In this document: piece after piece, positions 26,647-34,945 of the stretch
How the letters are laid out: the number at the start of each line of letters is the position of its first letter
Position numbering within the stretch: the first letter of the stretch is position 1
Assembly: GCF_905196875.1 (NCBI RefSeq)
Contig: NZ_CAJJWO010000009.1
Location: 59,313 to 123,312, forward strand
Direction of reading: 5' to 3'
Length of the DNA stretch: 64,000 nt
Origin: an uncultured Parabacteroides sp.
GTDB taxonomy: Bacteria > Bacteroidota > Bacteroidia > Bacteroidales > Tannerellaceae
The notes under the pieces: model-generated
Database searches by the model: none
Told to the model about the DNA's origin: nothing
The model's input: only the letters and a program-made list of their open reading frames with translations
Position numbers and translations under genes: made by a program

Positions 26647-29600
26647 TTAAAATTCAAGATTAAGACCAACAGAATAACTTCTCATTACAGGATATTTGGA
26701 AGAGTCAAGTCCGGCTCCAGTTTCAGGATCCCAACCATCCCAGTCTGTGAAGGTCAGCAAGTTTTTCCCTGAAACATAAGCTTTCAAGCGGTTTACATTG
26801 AACTTCTTCAACCAGCTGGCTGGTACATTGTAAGATATGGTGACATCCTGCAAGCGAACAAAGTTACGTTGAACATACGGGGAGAAAGTATATCCTCCTA
26901 ATGCTTGAGAAAAATACCCCAACTGACGATAGCGGGCATCTGGATTTTCCGGAGTCCAGTAATCAAAATTAAACAGGTTATTCTGATAAATATTATCCGG
27001 ATTAGGAACAGAGCTGGCTGGCTGACCATAATAATATTTCTTACCTCCTTGTACGGAGTTGATAAAGACTTTCAGTTCCCAGTTTTTATATCTGAATGAG
27101 TTTTGGATACTGAAACGATAAGCAGGATCCTCATAACCGATAATTTTACGGTCCTGATCAGCCGTATATTTACCATCGTTATTCACATCCTCAACTTTAT
27201 ATGTACCATACTCAAAACCTTCCGGGATCAGACCATTGTGCTTATCTGCCAATTGCCACATACCAATGATATTATAATCGTATTTCACACCATACGGTTT
27301 TCCTATGAATATTTTATTGGCAACCAAGTCATCTTCTTTTCCGTCGCCATCGGCATCGATCCCCAAAATACTTACCACCTTATTTCTGTTGCGTGAAAAA
27401 TTAAATGTTACATCCCAACTGAAATCTTTAGTTTGTACCGGTACACCTGTTACAGAAAACTCGACACCATGGTTCTTCAACTTTCCAATATTGGTAGGAA
27501 TCTTTTCCAAACCATTTATTTGCGGAATATCAATATTGAACAATAAGTTATTTGTCTGCGAAACATAATAATCGACATTACCGAAAACACGTCCGTTCAA
27601 AGCACTAAAATCGACTCCCATATTGAAAGTATTGGTTGTTTCCCACTTCAAATCGGCATTCGACAAAGCAGTAATCCATTGCATCTGTTCTGCACTGGCA
27701 CCATCTCCGAATAAATATCCGGCATCGTAAGTAACATCACCTATTTTGACCGATCCGGCCCCTGATCCCAATTGGGCTAGTGTCTGATAGCGTCCCACTG
27801 TCCTGTTACCATTCGAACCGTAAGACAGACGTAATTTCAGATTTTCCATCCAATCGACTCTATCCTTGAAGAAATCCTCTTCACTGATTCTCCAGGCAAA
27901 AGCCCCCGAAGGGAATACCCCGAACTTATGGTCTTTTCCAAAGCCGGAAAAACCGTCACGACGAACTGTCCCTGTAAAAATATAACGATCATTGAAAGAA
28001 TAAATAGCACGTAACATGGTATACAAACTCGATTCTTGCCAGGCACCGGATTGTGCTGTTTGTAAATCCGACTGACCGGCCTGCAGTTTGTTGTATCCTA
28101 AAATACCGTTCGAGAAATTAACAGCTCCTGCTTTTGTTTCCTCATATTGCCTTTTTTCAACACCGTATACGAAAGTGGCATTAATGGCATGGTTACCAAA
28201 TGTACGCTTATAAGATACGATATTATCTACCGTCCAGTTATACTGGCTAGTGTTCTTTTTGGAGGCAGAACCCGTATAGTTTTGTCCTAACGCATTGTAA
28301 TTATACTCTTTCCCTTCAATCAGATTTTGAGAAAAATTCATACGATAGTTTAATCCTTTCACAAAAGGAATATCAACATCCGCATAGAAGTTACCAAACA
28401 AATTATAACGCTTGTTTACATCATCCTGCTGGATCTGGAGTAAGGGGTTAGTTGTATTTTTATAAGGTTCTTTGATATATTCGCCATTCTCATCCATGAC
28501 AGCGACAATCGGCGGCAACCCTACTACCGTTTCCAAAGACGGAGCCGTACCGGAATAATCGCTGACCGTAAAGAAAGACTGTACACCGACTTTCAACCAA
28601 TCCGTGATCTTGGTATCCATGTTTACTCTGACGTTATAACGCCTATAAGTATCATTGATAATCAGGTTCTGTTGATCCGTATATCCCATGGAAAAATAAT
28701 AACTGCTCAATTCGTTTTTCCCTCTCACACTCAGATTATGGTTCTGGATATACGGCATTTCTTTTGTCAGCAATCCCCACCAATCGGTTTCCGTTCCGTT
28801 CGTATAACCTGCCAATGTATTACCATCCATCAAATGTTTCGTGACGTCCCAGTTGGGGTTTGCAGAAAGCATATCATCGCCGGTTCTGCTCTCTTCCAGA
28901 AAACGGTCGGCGATTTTCCGCAAAAAACCGTCGCGTCCTTCCGGGAACATGTCTTTATTTGTCGGTTGCTGATAAGAGAAAGAACCACTATACTCAATAG
29001 TCGGCTTACTCATCACCTTACCAGTCTTTGAAGTAATAAGGATTACACCGTTACTGGCTTCCGAACCGTAAATGGCCGCAGCACTGGCATCTTTCAATAC
29101 ATCGATGGATTCTACATCATTCATATTGATATCAACCATATTTCCACGGAATATGATACCATCCAATACGATCAGCGGAGAGTTTCCTCCGCTGATGGAC
29201 GTACGTCCGCGGATCGACATATCCGGATCTTTACCAGCCTCTGTGACCGCACCCACATTTAGTCCCGGAACAACTCCTTGCAAAGCGGACCCCAAACTGA
29301 TATTGGGAGATTCCTGTAAAGTTCCTAAGTCTGCGCGCACAACCGAACCGGCCAAATCACTTTTTTTGGCGGTACCATAACCGACAACCACAACCTCATC
29401 CAGGGCCTGCATATCGTCTACCAGTTTAACATCGACAATCGACTTACCCTTCACGCTTACACTTTGGCTCAGATAACCGATAAAAGAGAATTGAATAGTC
29501 GCATTTTCGTCGACTTCAAGGGAATAGCGACCGTCTATATCAGTAATAATACCATTCGTTGTTCCTGTTTCCACCACATTGGCTCCAATGATCGGCTCAC

Positions 29601-30039
29601 CTTTTGCGTCAGTCACAATCCCAGTCACTTTCTTTTTACCAAGTTCTTCTCTCGCCTGTTTTTTTGAAAGAGTGATGTAATTGCTGGCAAACACGTAATT
29701 AATGTTTGCATTCCGGCACATTTCTTCCAACAGATCAGTCACTTTGGCGGAAGTCTTCTTAAAAGAGATGATTTTATCGACATCCACATCCTGGTTACGA
29801 AAAACAACCAGATAATCGGTCTGGGACTCGATCTCTTTTATCAACTGCTTAACAGAAATATTATTCTGTTCAATCTTGACAACCGCGTTTTGTGCATCCA
29901 TATCAGTCGCCATCAACTGACACACACAAACGAATAAAAGGAATAGTGATATTCTCATAATCCTAAAAATTTCTTTAATGCTGTTATTATGCACAGCAAA
30001 ATACTGTAACAAAGTTTTTCTTTTCATACATTTGTTCAA
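26647..30039 (-). CDS. SusC-like TonB-dependent transporter with STN domain
   Basis: 1130 residues. After a long N-terminus and signal (LLFVCVCQLMATDMDAQN) come an STN domain (ISVKQLIKEIESQTDYLVVF), the carboxypeptidase-regulatory-like domain (VTGIVTDAKGEPIIGANVVE), the SusC plug with DEVVVVGYGTAKKSDLAGSV and SIRGRTSISGGNSPLIVLDG, and a barrel ending in YSVGLNLEF. It imports oligosaccharides with the adjacent SusD. The STN domain should signal to the FecR encoded upstream at 30171. A plus-strand antisense RNA candidate covers its leader. Start could also be the Met at codon 5. Confidence 0.95.
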   Translation of the reverse strand: MNKCMKRKTLLQYFAVHNNSIKEIFRIMRISLFLLFVCVCQLMATDMDAQNAVVKIEQNNISVKQLIKEIESQTDYLVVFRNQDVDVDKIISFKKTSAKVTDLLEEMCRNANINYVFASNYITLSKKQAREELGKKKVTGIVTDAKGEPIIGANVVETGTTNGIITDIDGRYSLEVDENATIQFSFIGYLSQSVSVKGKSIVDVKLVDDMQALDEVVVVGYGTAKKSDLAGSVVRADLGTLQESPNISLGSALQGVVPGLNVGAVTEAGKDPDMSIRGRTSISGGNSPLIVLDGIIFRGNMVDINMNDVESIDVLKDASAAAIYGSEASNGVILITSKTGKVMSKPTIEYSGSFSYQQPTNKDMFPEGRDGFLRKIADRFLEESRTGDDMLSANPNWDVTKHLMDGNTLAGYTNGTETDWWGLLTKEMPYIQNHNLSVRGKNELSSYYFSMGYTDQQNLIINDTYRRYNVRVNMDTKITDWLKVGVQSFFTVSDYSGTAPSLETVVGLPPIVAVMDENGEYIKEPYKNTTNPLLQIQQDDVNKRYNLFGNFYADVDIPFVKGLNYRMNFSQNLIEGKEYNYNALGQNYTGSASKKNTSQYNWTVDNIVSYKRTFGNHAINATFVYGVEKRQYEETKAGAVNFSNGILGYNKLQAGQSDLQTAQSGAWQESSLYTMLRAIYSFNDRYIFTGTVRRDGFSGFGKDHKFGVFPSGAFAWRISEEDFFKDRVDWMENLKLRLSYGSNGNRTVGRYQTLAQLGSGAGSVKIGDVTYDAGYLFGDGASAEQMQWITALSNADLKWETTNTFNMGVDFSALNGRVFGNVDYYVSQTNNLLFNIDIPQINGLEKIPTNIGKLKNHGVEFSVTGVPVQTKDFSWDVTFNFSRNRNKVVSILGIDADGDGKEDDLVANKIFIGKPYGVKYDYNIIGMWQLADKHNGLIPEGFEYGTYKVEDVNNDGKYTADQDRKIIGYEDPAYRFSIQNSFRYKNWELKVFINSVQGGKKYYYGQPASSVPNPDNIYQNNLFNFDYWTPENPDARYRQLGYFSQALGGYTFSPYVQRNFVRLQDVTISYNVPASWLKKFNVNRLKAYVSGKNLLTFTDWDGWDPETGAGLDSSKYPVMRSYSVGLNLEF

Positions 30040-30122
30040 TGTTTAAAGTGAATACTAAATTTTACGACTTGTGTTTGCTTTACATCGGCGGCAGTTGTTG
30101 GTAGCTTCTGCCGCTTTTGTTT
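30027..30122 (+). ncRNA. Candidate cis-antisense RNA over the susC leader
   Basis: On the plus strand TACATTTG (30027-30034) matches the -7 consensus and overlaps the susC start region on the opposite strand. About 55 bases later GCGGCAG (30088-30094) pairs with CTGCCGC (30108-30114), followed by TTTTGTTTTC, a classic terminator although no plus-strand gene precedes it. The predicted 80-base RNA is antisense to the susC 5' leader, the position described for DonS-like repressor RNAs in Bacteroides. No clear -33 box. Confidence 0.6.
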
Positions 30123-30170
30123 TCTACTGGTGTTTTTTCTTCATAAGCATCTCTTTTTTAGTTTAACATG

Positions 30171-31157
30171 TTATTTATTCAAGGTTATAATATTTCTCTC
30201 TTTATCTTTTTCCACTTTGAATTTACGGATCTGCTGTAATACACGGAATACATCATCCAGACTGTCACGCTGTCTGAATTTACCTGTATAGGTTTCATTA
30301 AACAGGGAGGTATCTTTAACTAAGATCCTGACATCATAATATAATTCCATTTTCTTGAGGATGTCTATCAAGGGTTCATTTTCAAAAGCATAGATACCTT
30401 CACGCCATAAAAAATGATCACTCAGGCTAATAGGTGCTACAATCATTTTCCCCAGAGAAACAGTTACCTGCTGATCTGGTTTCAGAGTAATTCCTTCATT
30501 TTCTTTTTCAGGAAAAAATACCCTGACAGAACCCTCTAACAAAGAAGTCCGCAGATACCCGGCATCCGGATAGCAAAAGACATTGAACTGTGTCCCCAAC
30601 ACTTTCATATCCACCTCCTGTGTCGAGACGATAAATGGTTTTGATGGATCCTTCGCCACATTAAAAAATGCTTCTCCTTCAACAGTCACTCGTCTTTCTG
30701 CTCCTTTAAACTGTGCAGGATAAGTAAGTTTCGACTTCGCGTTCAACCAAACCTCCGTTCCATCCTGCAAAACAAGCTGTGCACGTTGTCCGGCTGGTGT
30801 ATACAATGTATTCATTACGTTGTCTGACAAATCCTGCTGTCCCAGATTCTGAGTATACAAAAATGTCAATATACTTGAAGATGCCACTAATACTACGATA
30901 ACTGCAGCATAACTTATCCGGCGCAACCACAATTGCCTGGCGACACCCTGTTCTTTCCGGGAAAGAAACTGATCGAATTTATATTTGCCGGTTTTCCTGT
31001 TCTCTACCTGATGTCCCAGATTCAACAACGCATACAGATTTTGATATTCGGCAAATTCTTTTCTCAATGTATCATTCACCTCCACATCATGCAACAAGGA
31101 TAAACGTTCCTCACGGGAAAGTTCGTCATAAAAGTATTTATGTATTCGTTCGTCCAT
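30171..31157 (-). CDS. FecR-type anti-sigma factor
   Basis: 328 residues: N-terminal sigma-binding helices (YFYDELSREERLSLLHDVEV), membrane helix at about 83-102 (ISYAAVIVVLVASSSILTFL), periplasmic FecR domain (YTPAGQRAQLVLQDGTEVWL, VEGEAFFNVAKDPSKPF) and C-terminal STN-contact domain (YDVRILVKDTSLFNETYTGK). It sits between the sigma gene and the STN-type susC, the standard order, and should release the sigma factor when the transporter is loaded. Confidence 0.93.
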   Translation of the reverse strand: MDERIHKYFYDELSREERLSLLHDVEVNDTLRKEFAEYQNLYALLNLGHQVENRKTGKYKFDQFLSRKEQGVARQLWLRRISYAAVIVVLVASSSILTFLYTQNLGQQDLSDNVMNTLYTPAGQRAQLVLQDGTEVWLNAKSKLTYPAQFKGAERRVTVEGEAFFNVAKDPSKPFIVSTQEVDMKVLGTQFNVFCYPDAGYLRTSLLEGSVRVFFPEKENEGITLKPDQQVTVSLGKMIVAPISLSDHFLWREGIYAFENEPLIDILKKMELYYDVRILVKDTSLFNETYTGKFRQRDSLDDVFRVLQQIRKFKVEKDKERNIITLNK

Positions 31158-31170
31158 ATTTTCCGTTTTG

Positions 31171-31206
31171 TATTAAGTAAACGGATGGAGAGAAGAAAAC
31201 CCCCAA
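31171..31206 (-). promoter_or_regulatory. Putative ECF sigma promoter before fecR
   Basis: Minus strand: a G-run (GGGGGTTTTCTTCTC, from 31204) and, about 21 bases later, CGTTTACTTAAT, about 22 bases before the fecR ATG. The arrangement resembles those at 39427, 13297 and 6858, though the second box deviates (CGTTT for CGTCT). Confidence 0.4.
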
Positions 31207-31222
31207 AGGTGAAATTATTTTT

Positions 31223-31792
31223 TTAGTTATTCAAAAGAAATAAAAGAAGAGGTAAGTAATCTTTCAGTTCGGCCTTTATCTTTTTATATGCTATATTCAT
31301 TTGGTTTTCAACCGTTTTAAGGGATATATTCAGTTCTAAAGCAATCTCTTTTTGTTTTTTCCCTTCTATTTTGCTTTTAATAAAAATTTCCCGACATTTC
31401 TCAGGTAGTGATTCTATTATATCAGTAACAATTCTTTCTATGTCCTGATCTGAAAAAATAGATTGTTCAAATAATTCCAAAGAGGCCAACTTCGCCCTTA
31501 AAGTCATCTGATACTCTTCGCGCATTTGGTCAGCAGCTTCCTGTACCACCACCCGATGCCGCAAATGATCGACACATCTGTTTTTAATAGAAGTGAACAG
31601 AAAAGCTACCAGATTTATATTGTAAGTAAGTAATTCTTTCTTTTCCCATAGCTCTGTAAATACATCCTGCACAATATTTTCGGCATCTTCTTCGGATAAT
31701 ACATATTCCAAAGCAAAATACTTCATTCTGGAGAAATATGAAACATATATTTCCTCAAAACTATAAGGTATCATCCTCTTTTCTGTTAACAT
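31223..31792 (-). CDS. ECF-type RNA polymerase sigma factor
   Basis: About 189 residues from the chosen ATG at 31792 (MLTEKRMIPYSFEEIYVSYF). Region 2: DAENIVQDVFTELWEKKELL; region 4: LPEKCREIFIKSKIEGKKQK and EIALELNISLKTVENQMNIA. The frame extends to 31855, but that part overlaps the upstream terminator; Met at 31774 is another option. It is paired with the FecR at 30171 and expected to activate the SusC/SusD/sulfatase operon at 30039-21843. Confidence 0.9.
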   Translation of the reverse strand: MLTEKRMIPYSFEEIYVSYFSRMKYFALEYVLSEEDAENIVQDVFTELWEKKELLTYNINLVAFLFTSIKNRCVDHLRHRVVVQEAADQMREEYQMTLRAKLASLELFEQSIFSDQDIERIVTDIIESLPEKCREIFIKSKIEGKKQKEIALELNISLKTVENQMNIAYKKIKAELKDYLPLLLFLLNN

Positions 31793-31812
31793 CTTCCTCT
31801 TCCTGATAAATA

Positions 31813-31855
31813 AAATCCCGGAAAACAAAAGTAACTGTTTTCCGGGATTTTCCAA
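31813..31855 (-). terminator. Terminator hairpin with a promoter -7 box in its loop
   Basis: A perfect 14-bp stem AAATCCCGGAAAAC/GTTTTCCGGGATTT (31813-31826, 31837-31850) followed on the minus strand by TATTTAT, ending the sulfatase transcript. TACTTTTG (31826-31833, minus) fills the loop and matches the -7 consensus; TTG at 31853-31855 is 19 bases upstream as a -33 box. The sigma gene starts 21-52 bases downstream. It shares CAAAAGTAA and TGTTTTCCGG with the element at 19425. Confidence 0.7.
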
Positions 31856-31868
31856 GGATTCAAAATAT

Positions 31869-33401
31869 TTATTCTTCCATCCAGCTTAACTGCTTCCAAA
31901 CCTCAGGTCCATCATTCTTCTGAGGAGCGCCCGGAGTGCTACGGCCGTCTTTAACGTATTTTATCATCAGGTCTTTCAGTTCTTTTACTATCTCCGGATG
32001 TTCGGCGTAGACGTTGTTGGTTTCTGCCGGATCGTCCTTCATGTTAAATAACTGGACAAGTGGTAGTGTCTTGATCACCTCGGCATCTTTACCCGGACGA
32101 GGGAAACTCCATCCGCCGGAACTGGGAGACAACAACAATTTCCATTCACCCTTACGGATCGTGAAATCGCCGTTTATGGAATGATGAACAGTCGCTTCAC
32201 GGATCGTACTGCTCTCCTTTTCATTCAATAATAATGGCAGGATGTTATAGCTGTCCTCCCCCTCCGTCTCCTTCAACTGATAACCGGCAACGGCGGCGAA
32301 GGTGGCAAAGAAGTCCGTCAGACACACCGTCTGATTCACAATATGAGGTTTTATCCTGGCAGGCCATCTTACTACACAGGGAATACGGTGTCCTCCATCG
32401 AACAAGTCGGCCTTATGCCCGCGATAAATATAACTCGGATAATGCCCTTTTGCCTGAAGCTCATCGAATTTGGCCTCCGGACTACAACCATTATCCGTAC
32501 TAAAAACGATGATCGTGTTATCTTCAACACCTGCATCTTTCAACGCTTTCATCACCTTTCCGACCATATCGTCCACCATCAGGACAAAATCACCGTAAGG
32601 ATTCAGACCGGATTTACCCTGATATTCCTTGATCGGAAGGATCGGGGTATGCGGAGCCGGCAGCGGAAGATATAAATAGAAAGGCTTGTCTTCCTTCGAC
32701 TTCTCATGAATATAATCCACTGCCTTACCGATCAGATGGGGAAGCGTCTGTTCATGGTCGAAATCCGCACCTGTCGGTCCTTTGCGCCACCAGCTAAATG
32801 CATCCTTATTCACCGTTTCACGATCCGGCAAAGCGGTTACTTTATCATTTTCCACATATACATAAGGAGCCATATCCAGGGAAGCCGAGATCCCGTAATA
32901 GTAGTCGAAGCCACGCGTAGTCGGACCATTGGTGATCGGTTTACTGAAGTCCACACTATCCGGACCTGCGTCGATATTGTTCCAGTCCCATCCCAGATGC
33001 CACTTACCGATAGCGGCAGTCTGGTAGCCGCATTCACCCAAAACATTCGCAATTGTTCTCCGCCCCTGTGGGATAAGTGCTTTGTCATACCCGTAAAGCA
33101 CACCCGATTTCAGGTCGGACCGCCAGTTATAACGGCCTGTCAATACACTATACCGGGACGGGGTACTGACCGACGAACTGGAATGGGCATCCGTAAATAT
33201 CACCCCTTCATTGGCAATCCGGTCGATATTCGTTGTTTTCAGTTTCGAATTCTCATTCAATGCAGACACATCCCCATAGCCCATATCATCGGCAAAGATG
33301 AAAACGATATTGGGTTTCTCAGGCTCTTGTGCTTGTTGGGCACAACCGGCACATAACACCGAAAGCCCTCCAAGCGATAATAACACATTTTTTCTTTTCA
33401 T
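31869..33401 (-). CDS. Family S1 sulfatase lipoprotein, serine type
   Basis: 510 residues; lipobox LCAGC (Cys20). Formylglycine site S79-T-P-S-R83 (SSSSVSTPSRYSVLTGRYNW), metal site FIFADDMGYGD, and VFSTDNGCSPEAKFDEL. Nearly the same protein as that at 23376, with many synonymous codon differences, so an old duplication kept under selection. It is last in the second SusC/SusD operon, 21 bases after susD. Confidence 0.92.
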   Translation of the reverse strand: MKRKNVLLSLGGLSVLCAGCAQQAQEPEKPNIVFIFADDMGYGDVSALNENSKLKTTNIDRIANEGVIFTDAHSSSSVSTPSRYSVLTGRYNWRSDLKSGVLYGYDKALIPQGRRTIANVLGECGYQTAAIGKWHLGWDWNNIDAGPDSVDFSKPITNGPTTRGFDYYYGISASLDMAPYVYVENDKVTALPDRETVNKDAFSWWRKGPTGADFDHEQTLPHLIGKAVDYIHEKSKEDKPFYLYLPLPAPHTPILPIKEYQGKSGLNPYGDFVLMVDDMVGKVMKALKDAGVEDNTIIVFSTDNGCSPEAKFDELQAKGHYPSYIYRGHKADLFDGGHRIPCVVRWPARIKPHIVNQTVCLTDFFATFAAVAGYQLKETEGEDSYNILPLLLNEKESSTIREATVHHSINGDFTIRKGEWKLLLSPSSGGWSFPRPGKDAEVIKTLPLVQLFNMKDDPAETNNVYAEHPEIVKELKDLMIKYVKDGRSTPGAPQKNDGPEVWKQLSWMEE

Positions 33402-33422
33402 GGTATAATAAGTTTATATTTA

Positions 33423-34934
33423 TCATTTGTATCCCGGGTTCTGCTCTCCGAGTTTCGCATTATTTACAAACTCAGTAGACGGCACCGGATATAAATAATA
33501 AGGTTTATTCGTTATCGGATGAGTGATCATCTTGCTCTGTGGAAATTTCAATCCCAGATAATCCAGCTGGGGTTGCATAACCGACTGCAAGACACCCAAC
33601 CTGTTTAGATCGAAATAACGCTTACACTCAAAAGCCAGTTCAATACGCCGTTCTTTCATAATATAGTCCCTGAAAGACTTCTGGTTGGTAACATCCGATC
33701 CCTTCAGATCTTCCAGACCGGCTTGTTTCCGTATCTGATTGACCAATGAAAAAGCCTCACCGCCGGCAACATATCCTTTTTCATTCAATGCCTCTGCTTT
33801 CGCTAATAGGATCTCGGCATATCGGATCAGAGGGAAGTTCCAGATACTTTTACCTACCGGGTCGGTCGTATTATAATACTTGTTTACATAATACAAACTT
33901 CCATCCGGCTGCGATGCATCCACAAAGTTAGCTAAACCATACGTATCCATAATCACACTTTTACGGTTATCTTCCGGTCTATCGTCAAAGAGCTGCACAA
34001 AACCGTCACCGGAAGAAGGACCTCCACCCTTACCGTTTAGCCTGTCATCCGTCGGCAAAATAAGGGCACTCCCACTGGGGAAAGAAGTCGGAGAATAAAA
34101 AGTACTCAGTGAAGAGGTCGTCGCAGAGGTAACACCTCCATACTGTACCTCCAGAAATGACTGGGAACCATTTTCTGCCGTTCCATTGAAATTTTTCACA
34201 TAATCGATCAGGGCGCCTTTTCCTATCACCTTATCGGCAGCCTCCACCACCTTATCCCATTGTTCTATTTCAAGATACACCAAAGCTTTCAATGCATTGG
34301 CCGAATAGACCGTCGGACGACCGGCTTCCGCCCCCGTTTCTCCCGAATAAGCAGACGGCAAAAGACGTTCCGCTTCATCAAGATCTTTCTCGATCTGGTT
34401 ATATACATCTTGTATGGAAGCTCTCGGCACCTGGGCATCTTCCAGAAAAACTACCTGATGTTCCAGAATGGGAACGCCACCAAACAGACGGACCAGATTA
34501 AAATAATAATAAGCTCTCATAAATTTCGCTTGTCCCTCAAAATGCTGCCGTTGCTGGTCCGATTTATAATTTGTCACCTTCTCCAGATTGTCCAGCACCA
34601 CATTAGCACGACCTATCCCCATATAATGTTGTTTCCAGACTGTTGCAGCAAAAGAGAAATCCTGTTCAACGATAAAAAGGTCTGTCTCCAGTTCATTCCT
34701 CCAGGTCCATCCATCGTCACAAGCCAGGTCTGTCATGCGTTGCATTGTTCCACTGAACAAAGACTGCAAAGGTTGATAAATACCATTCACAGCTGTCAAC
34801 ATACCTTGTTCCGTACTTATAAGCTGTTGCAATTCTGTAGAACCTTTCATCTTTGGCTCCAGAAAGTCCGAGCATCCCGCAAGCAGCAGGATCGATCCCG
34901 AAATAAATATTTTATACATTAGTTTTCTCAACAT
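33423..34934 (-). CDS. SusD-like glycan-binding lipoprotein
   Basis: 503 residues; lipoprotein signal LLLAGC. SusD helical core (GQAKFMRAYYYFNLVRLFGG, VPILEHQVVF) and C-terminal YLYPVPSTEFVNNAKLGEQN then PGYK. It starts 11 bases after susC and is followed by a sulfatase. Met at 34919 (MYKIFISGSILLLAGC) is an equally plausible start. It should form the surface lid of the SusC at 34946. Confidence 0.94.
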   Translation of the reverse strand: MLRKLMYKIFISGSILLLAGCSDFLEPKMKGSTELQQLISTEQGMLTAVNGIYQPLQSLFSGTMQRMTDLACDDGWTWRNELETDLFIVEQDFSFAATVWKQHYMGIGRANVVLDNLEKVTNYKSDQQRQHFEGQAKFMRAYYYFNLVRLFGGVPILEHQVVFLEDAQVPRASIQDVYNQIEKDLDEAERLLPSAYSGETGAEAGRPTVYSANALKALVYLEIEQWDKVVEAADKVIGKGALIDYVKNFNGTAENGSQSFLEVQYGGVTSATTSSLSTFYSPTSFPSGSALILPTDDRLNGKGGGPSSGDGFVQLFDDRPEDNRKSVIMDTYGLANFVDASQPDGSLYYVNKYYNTTDPVGKSIWNFPLIRYAEILLAKAEALNEKGYVAGGEAFSLVNQIRKQAGLEDLKGSDVTNQKSFRDYIMKERRIELAFECKRYFDLNRLGVLQSVMQPQLDYLGLKFPQSKMITHPITNKPYYLYPVPSTEFVNNAKLGEQNPGYK

Positions 34935-34945
34935 AGCAGTAAATT

